Positions 59,007 through 64,000 of a stretch of DNA of 64,000 nt are shown piece after piece. Position 1 is the stretch's first letter; the number at the start of each line of letters is the position of its first letter. The DNA comes from Ophioderma brevispina (taxonomy: Eukaryota > Echinodermata > Ophiuroidea > Amphilepidida > Ophiodermatidae): positions 1-64,000 of the forward strand of contig JAMKCH010014193.1 in the NCBI GenBank assembly GCA_023653785.1, in the 5' to 3' direction. Under the pieces are notes generated by a model. The model did not search any database and had not been told where the DNA came from. It saw nothing but the letters and a program-made list of their open reading frames with translations. Made by a program: the position numbers and the translations under genes.

Positions 59007-59683
59007 GTCATTCTAAAACAGCTTTATAACTTAAGGTCATCTTTAACCCAATTTTGCAATACGTTATGGCTTAAATACAACAAGAAAGGACTGCCACCAC
59101 CCAGTGACAAAAATCAAACTACCCATTGAATACAACAAGCATATGCAACAAAACCCAACGTTGGCAGGCGCATGCAAACATAGCAAAACGTGGTATGATG
59201 TGAGCGCTTCAACCTACAAATAACGTCAATACACAGCACGTACTACCTGGGGGGGGGGGAATAGTAAGAGATGATTTGTAAAACCACCTTTAATTTGCAG
59301 ATGCTCAAAAATGCTCTCCCTGATACACAAACATGTACATGTGTTTAAAACAAGACTACAATGTTTCTCATTTAAAGGGCCATGGTCAGATCACAAATAA
59401 ATTCATCCACAGAACTCCAGATTTTACTAGAAGTTGTCAACATTTTGGTGTCTGAAGAAAGCTGTTTTTTTTTCATTTACCAAGTGGAATCATAGGGCTA
59501 AAGGATAATTGGTTTGGATGTTATGAGCAAAAATGTGCCCCATTTTGGTCGACCAATATTAATTTTACACACTACTCTATGGGATTACAAAATCCCTTTT
59601 TTAGCTCTCACATCAAAACGGGTTGAAGTATTGGTGCGAAAATTTACAGATGAGGTTTTGGGGTGAAGGCCATTCTATCAAGA
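59007..59683. other. No gene seen
   Basis: Non-coding. It includes a ten-base G run at about 59251-59260. Sequence from 59380 onward leads into the duplicated block. Confidence 0.4.
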
Positions 59684-60331
59684 TGAAAACTTTATATGCT
59701 TAAATCGGGTCATCCCCCTTTAAAGGTTGTGACCTGATTGACAACCTTGTCCCCTACTTTACTCCATCAAAATTGAGATTTTGTATCAGAAGAAAGTTCA
59801 GGTTTTTTTTACTCCCTTGAAATTTAAGGCTCAATAAGTTTTTCATTTTGATGTTATGAACAAACAAAAAATAATCTCCAAATGTGGTCAGCCACATGAA
59901 CACACACAGTCCTGTGGGCCAATTTAGAATTTTTTTTTTTTGCATCGAAGATGCTATAATTTTGAATGGCGATACGTTCATGTGGCGTTATGGTGGCCCT
60001 AGCTTTGTTAAAAAGTGCTGCGGTGAATTTATAATTCCATTTAGTTGAAGAGATGGTATGTTTTTTTTTTTTTTTTTTTTGAAAACTTTATATGCTTAAA
60101 TCGGGTCATCCCCCTTTAAAGGTTGTGACCTGATTGACAACCTTGTCCCCTACTTTACTCCATCAAAATTGAGATTTTGTATCAGAAGAAAGTTCAGGTT
60201 TTTTTTACTCCCTTGAAATTTAAGGCTCAATAAGTTTTTCATTTTGATGTTATGAACAAACAAAAAATAATCTCCAAATGTGGTCAGCCACATGAACACA
60301 CACAGTCCTGTGGGCCAATTTAGAATTTATT
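59684..60331 (+). repeat. Exact direct duplication of about 249 bp
   Basis: GAAAACTTTATATGCTTAAA... to ...GGGCCAATTTAGAATTT occurs at 59684-59932 and 60081-60329 with no difference that I can find. The second copy is preceded by a run of 20 T (60061-60080). Every other duplicated block in the window is diverged, so this one is new or artefactual. Confidence 0.9.
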
Positions 60332-60334
60332 TTT

Positions 60335-61061
60335 TTTGCTTCTAAATCCACTGGCCTGACCGGTAGCCACCCGGTGGTTCCGAGGGGGCACTTTTCAGTA
60401 GGTGCAACAAATGTCCCACACAAGCAAAAATTCCCGTTGCCGCCAGGGCAAAAGAATCCAAAGAGGGGCTGATTACATAATAATCGTGTGTTTATTGCCC
60501 GATTTTCCCCTCAAAAATATTTTCAGAGGGGCACTGTCTGCCCCCCTCTGCCCCCACTCTTGGCTACGCCACTGGGCTGGACTGATTAAACTCAAGATTT
60601 CTAACTGCATGTCTTTTGGTGATATGCTTCTGTGTGCGGGAGAAAACAATCATGAACAAATTGGATCACAACTATACTTTGTTCGTCTGAGTATGAAGTG
60701 ACGACTCGCTGGCGTACACCCCGTGCCGCCTTTCAGTTGCAGTGCGCTTGTGCTTTACCTACGCGCACGCAGCTGAAAGTCGGTTCAATGAAAACGCCCG
60801 CGTCGCTACTTCATACTTCTTAGTTGGACAGATTCTAGGACATAACCCACCTCTGTCATAGTCCTTAAAATAGAGGACAAATGGAAAAAAAAACAGCCAA
60901 TTACTGGGTGCAAAGTCAAGATGATAATATCCATTGTTTCTTACTGGTTGCCACCCCCTTCCCCAACACAACATGAGGAGGTCATGTGCTTATACTTTTG
61001 GGACAGTTATGAATATTAATGAGCGTCATTTGCATATTTTGAGAAATTCTTACACAGAGAG
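60335..61061. other. No gene seen; hAT-like end fragment
   Basis: GGCTACGCCACTG at about 60561-60573 resembles the right end of the MITE at 829-1056, after a C-rich stretch as in that element. No matching left end or duplication was found. The rest is non-coding. Confidence 0.4.
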
Positions 61062-61063
61062 GT

Positions 61064-61370
61064 CCAGAGAGTGTTTGAATCAATGCCCATAATGCAATTG
61101 CAATATGTCTGTACTGTGACTACTAAGTAAATGCCAGTACTTACAGATAAAAAGTTTCAAAGGTAAAGAACCAAGGCACTTTCAGATCATGCTACAATTA
61201 TCCCAATTTAAAAAAAAAATAACACACCAACTACTGCTTTCTGGGCCGTGAAATGAAAGTGTAAAAATCATTTTTGTGTGTGTTTGGAGGATCACATGAC
61301 CCTATTAATGTGAAATTTTCCTTTCCCCAAACTGATGCATCATGGACTGACTCAATAACAACCCTCTGGA
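61064..61370 (-). mobile_element. MITE family A, copy 3 (reverse)
   Basis: Reverse complement of 24421-24712: termini CCAGAGAGTG and AACCCTCTGG, internal GATCACATGACCCTATTAATG and GAAAGTGTAAAAATC. No clear target duplication. Confidence 0.75.
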
Positions 61371-61379
61371 GAGTTCCAT

Positions 61380-62394
61380 TGAGTTAGTAAAATGATTGTA
61401 CCTTGTTGACCTACAATTTGCTGACAAAACTGGTCAATTTAGGCCAATTTCTGAAATAATTCACTTAAAATTACGAACATCCTGTTTTTTTGGGCAAGAG
61501 TTTTGGCCAGTGCATCATATCAAATAGCCTGTTGCAATTCTATTATTTATTTTATTTTATCAGTCAATCTCAAACAGGCCAAGGGTTAAAGTGTGTTTTG
61601 TTTCCTGCCTACATGTATGCCATGTTCACACGGTCACAAACTCCAAGGGTTGGAAAATCCAGAGGTGAAAGGTTTACTCTAATTTTTTAAACTTTTCACC
61701 TCAATTTTGTCCAAAAAAACGATGGCCAAAACCTGAAATCATCCCCCTGACCATTCTCCTCCGCTTCCTCATATCGGAGTGTTAGAACGGAAGCAACATT
61801 ACATACCGGAAGCCGTGACTTTCCCGCGTGATCTTCAACACAGATTTGTCCACAAGTGACCTTCCAAGTTCCACCTCCGCTCGCTATCCCCCGAACCTGT
61901 CCACACGGACGACACTCCAAAACACTCCGGAGTGTTTAGCGTGAGTTGTTAGCTTCACACCTCAAGTTTTTTTAGGGGATAAAACCCTGCTTGACCCTCG
62001 ATAAACTCCGGAGTGTAAAACCCCCAAAGCCTCCCCCGGTCCAAAAACCTGATCGACCTCAGATTTTGAAAACTCTGGGAGTTTCAGCCTCGTGTGGACA
62101 CGGACTTATAAGTGTGAGAGATTTTCAATTGTTATCATGTCCGAAGTCCGAGTAGAAATTCATCTGGGGCAAAAAATAATTGTTGATGGTCAAATAAATG
62201 TAAACAGAAATTACAGGTGGGTAAGCGGTTAAGACTTCTGGCTTGATTTCACTTGGTAGAACGGGCCATATTTCATAAAAGTGGAATAAGTGGTTAGCTC
62301 TTGATGTGACAGTAAGCAGTTGTAGATTTTACTTGTGATATCTCTTTATGGGCCGAATGAAGACTCGCCTTCCTTGTTTATGACAAAGTATTTA
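61380..62394. other. No gene seen
   Basis: Non-coding DNA. ACTCCGGAGTGT occurs twice (61922 and 61986), with other GAGTGT and GGAGTGT phrases nearby, suggesting a small local repeat. The minus-strand frame at 61696-61920 has no recognisable domain. Confidence 0.4.
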
Positions 62395-64000
62395 TTATTC
62401 TAAAACAATTTGAAACCCACATAAATGTATATGCGGATGACTGGATTTAACACAAAATCCCGGTCTGCGATAATTATGTAATTATGTAATGTTAAAAGTC
62501 CAAAGCCAAGAGACAACATTTTATTGAAAGAAGAGCATGATATGATTGATCGTGGAGAAATGAAAACCCTGAAATTAAACGTTTCACCTGGCGTAGAAAT
62601 CATCCAATAAAAACAGGCAAGTGAGATTTTTCCTTATATCCAAAGATTGTACGTCACTTATGACCCATGTTGAAATTGAACCTGGTAGAGAACAGATCAT
62701 TCTATAAGTACATACATTGAGATATAAAATAGTAATAATAGGGGCAGAGGATATTGGAAATTTAATTAATATCCCTGTTATCTGATACAGGAATACATTA
62801 AATTGATCAAAGAAAAAATCAAGGTAGATAGAAATCAAAGTGCCGCTTCCCCTTACAACCTAAATTCCACAGATCAGATCCGATAAGGCAATTTCAATTT
62901 AAAATTGATGATCAATTATTTTTAGAGGTTTTATGTATGGAAAATTAGAGCACTTACTATCTTCCTATGCTTAAGTAAGAAAACTAATATGTTTAAAATT
63001 AGAAAAGAGTTTGGAAGAAGAGATTAAAACAGCTGAATGACAAACAATTCAAACCCTAATCTCCAGAATCAGCTGAAAGAAAACAAGAATCAATTAATAA
63101 CATTGAGAAACTGGGAAAGATTGAGGGACCAAAGGATCAGAGCCAAAAGGCAAATAATGAAAATGGCGAAAAGCCAACCATTTTTTCTCAATCTCGAAAA
63201 AACAAACCAAATTGATGTAAAACAATCAAATCGCTTACTATAGATAATGGGTTTAGAAAACAAAGCGGGGGGTCAAAAGATGTTATTGAAGAACTAACAA
63301 AAATATTATGAAAACTTATACAATAATAAGGACGATATGAAATATGATTTAACTTTATGTTTTGATGATATAAAAAGAAATTAAAATTAAGCTTTAATAA
63401 TAGTCAATCAAAACACTAGATGGTAACTACCCAATTGACGAATTCTTGCGAACACTGAAAATGATGAAAACTGGCAAAAGTCCTGGATCAGATGGCTTTA
63501 AACAGTGAGTTTTTAAATTCTTCGGGAAAGACATATCATCTTCTTTATTATTAGATCATTAATTATGTTTTGATACAATGAATTGTCATCCACCCAGATT
63601 AGGATGAAAAAACGCCTATTCCAAAAAGGTTAAAAATCTAGGCAATATTTGAAAAACTGGAGCCCAATATCTTTACTTATTGTATATATAAACTTGCCTC
63701 CGGTACTATTGCCCATCGAATAAAACGGTTACCACCTAACATTATTCACGAAGAATCAAAAGGATTTTATGTCCAGGTAGATACTACGGAGAAAAATATA
63801 TAAAACCCATTTATATATACTCTCATTAACTGAAGCAGAAACAACATTCCTGGATTATTTTGCTTGTAGATTTTCGAATCAAGCTTTTGATTCAGTTTCT
63901 CTATGATTTCTTTATCAGTATTAGAGGTTTTTAAATTTGGATCTTCAATCAAAAGATGGACTCAATTTATTTAACCAGAAGTCTCCTTCATGTCTTGTTA
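62395..64000 (+). mobile_element. L1/Tx1-like LINE: EN end, linker, RT (runs off window)
   Basis: The plus strand shows the L1/Tx1 ORF2 order with many frameshifts. Endonuclease C-terminus: WRNENPEIKRFTWRRNHP (about 62552-62600), LDFFLISKD, then RGRGYWKFN (about 62740). Linker: a Lys/Glu-rich coiled stretch, then RIRAKRQIMK and PFFLNLEKTN (63140-63210), YYENLYNNKDD (about 63307-63340). RT: TGKSPGSDGF (63470-63498), LKNWSPISLL (63650-63678), RIKRLPPNIIHEESKGF (63715-63770), GENI, then the motif A region VDF...AFDSVS (63866-63900). Endonuclease N-terminus is absent (5' truncated or unrecognised). The YxDD motif lies beyond the window. Inactive as written. Confidence 0.88.

Noticed and set aside
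60355..60577. A second complete hAT MITE
   Set aside because: The right end GGCTACGCCACTG fits, but no inverted left end or 8-bp duplication could be found.

Overview
The window is animal nuclear DNA. It is AT-rich and intron-rich, has no operon-like gene packing, contains TTAGGG-type telomeric motifs near the left edge, and is crowded with SINEs, LINE fragments, MITEs and minisatellites. The best protein-level anchor is a set of exons, all on the plus strand, that read as the middle part of importin-13 (IPO13). The repeat types (tRNA-headed SINEs, L2/CR1-, RTE/Jockey- and L1/Tx1-like LINEs, piggyBac, hAT-like MITEs) suit a marine invertebrate, most likely a non-vertebrate deuterostome. I cannot name a species from sequence alone.

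Layout. 1-400: AT-rich minisatellite followed by interstitial telomeric repeats arranged head to head. 821-1064: a small hAT-type MITE with an intact 8-bp target duplication. 1494-30857: the IPO13-like gene, seen as six separate exons inside very long introns. Those introns hold SINEs, a tandem duplication at 5586-7236, nuclear-receptor-half-site-like minisatellites (8566-9460), a large palindrome (12905-13680), GT microsatellite units (14660-15300), a 42-base G run (16291-16332), a decayed piggyBac transposase (about 19500-21420), two overlapping MITE insertions touching an exon's splice donor (24249-24721) and a 0.9-kb TA-flanked DNA element (29636-30559). 30860-40130: repeat-rich DNA with an L2/CR1-like LINE 3' end (minus strand, 32150-32760) and an RTE/Jockey-like LINE 3' end (plus, 39618-40130). 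40131-47490: no recognisable gene; one CpG-richer patch near 46330-46560. 47500-49760: a long array of AGGTCA-rich units. 49785-54320: four tandem copies of an unknown unit of about 1.35 kb with exon-like modules. 54500-61380: SINE and MITE pieces, a 140-bp repeat family, a 39-base C run and an exact 249-bp duplication. 62395-64000: an L1/Tx1-like LINE (endonuclease end, linker, reverse transcriptase) running off the right edge.

The only host gene I can support is IPO13-like; it would encode a karyopherin-beta cargo carrier. Its first exons lie left of the window and its last exons were not found to the right. Several exons are out of frame by single bases, and tandem copies elsewhere also differ largely by one-base indels. 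Assembly or consensus errors are therefore a real possibility alongside pseudogene decay. Most open reading frames in the window are chance frames in repeats and are left out.
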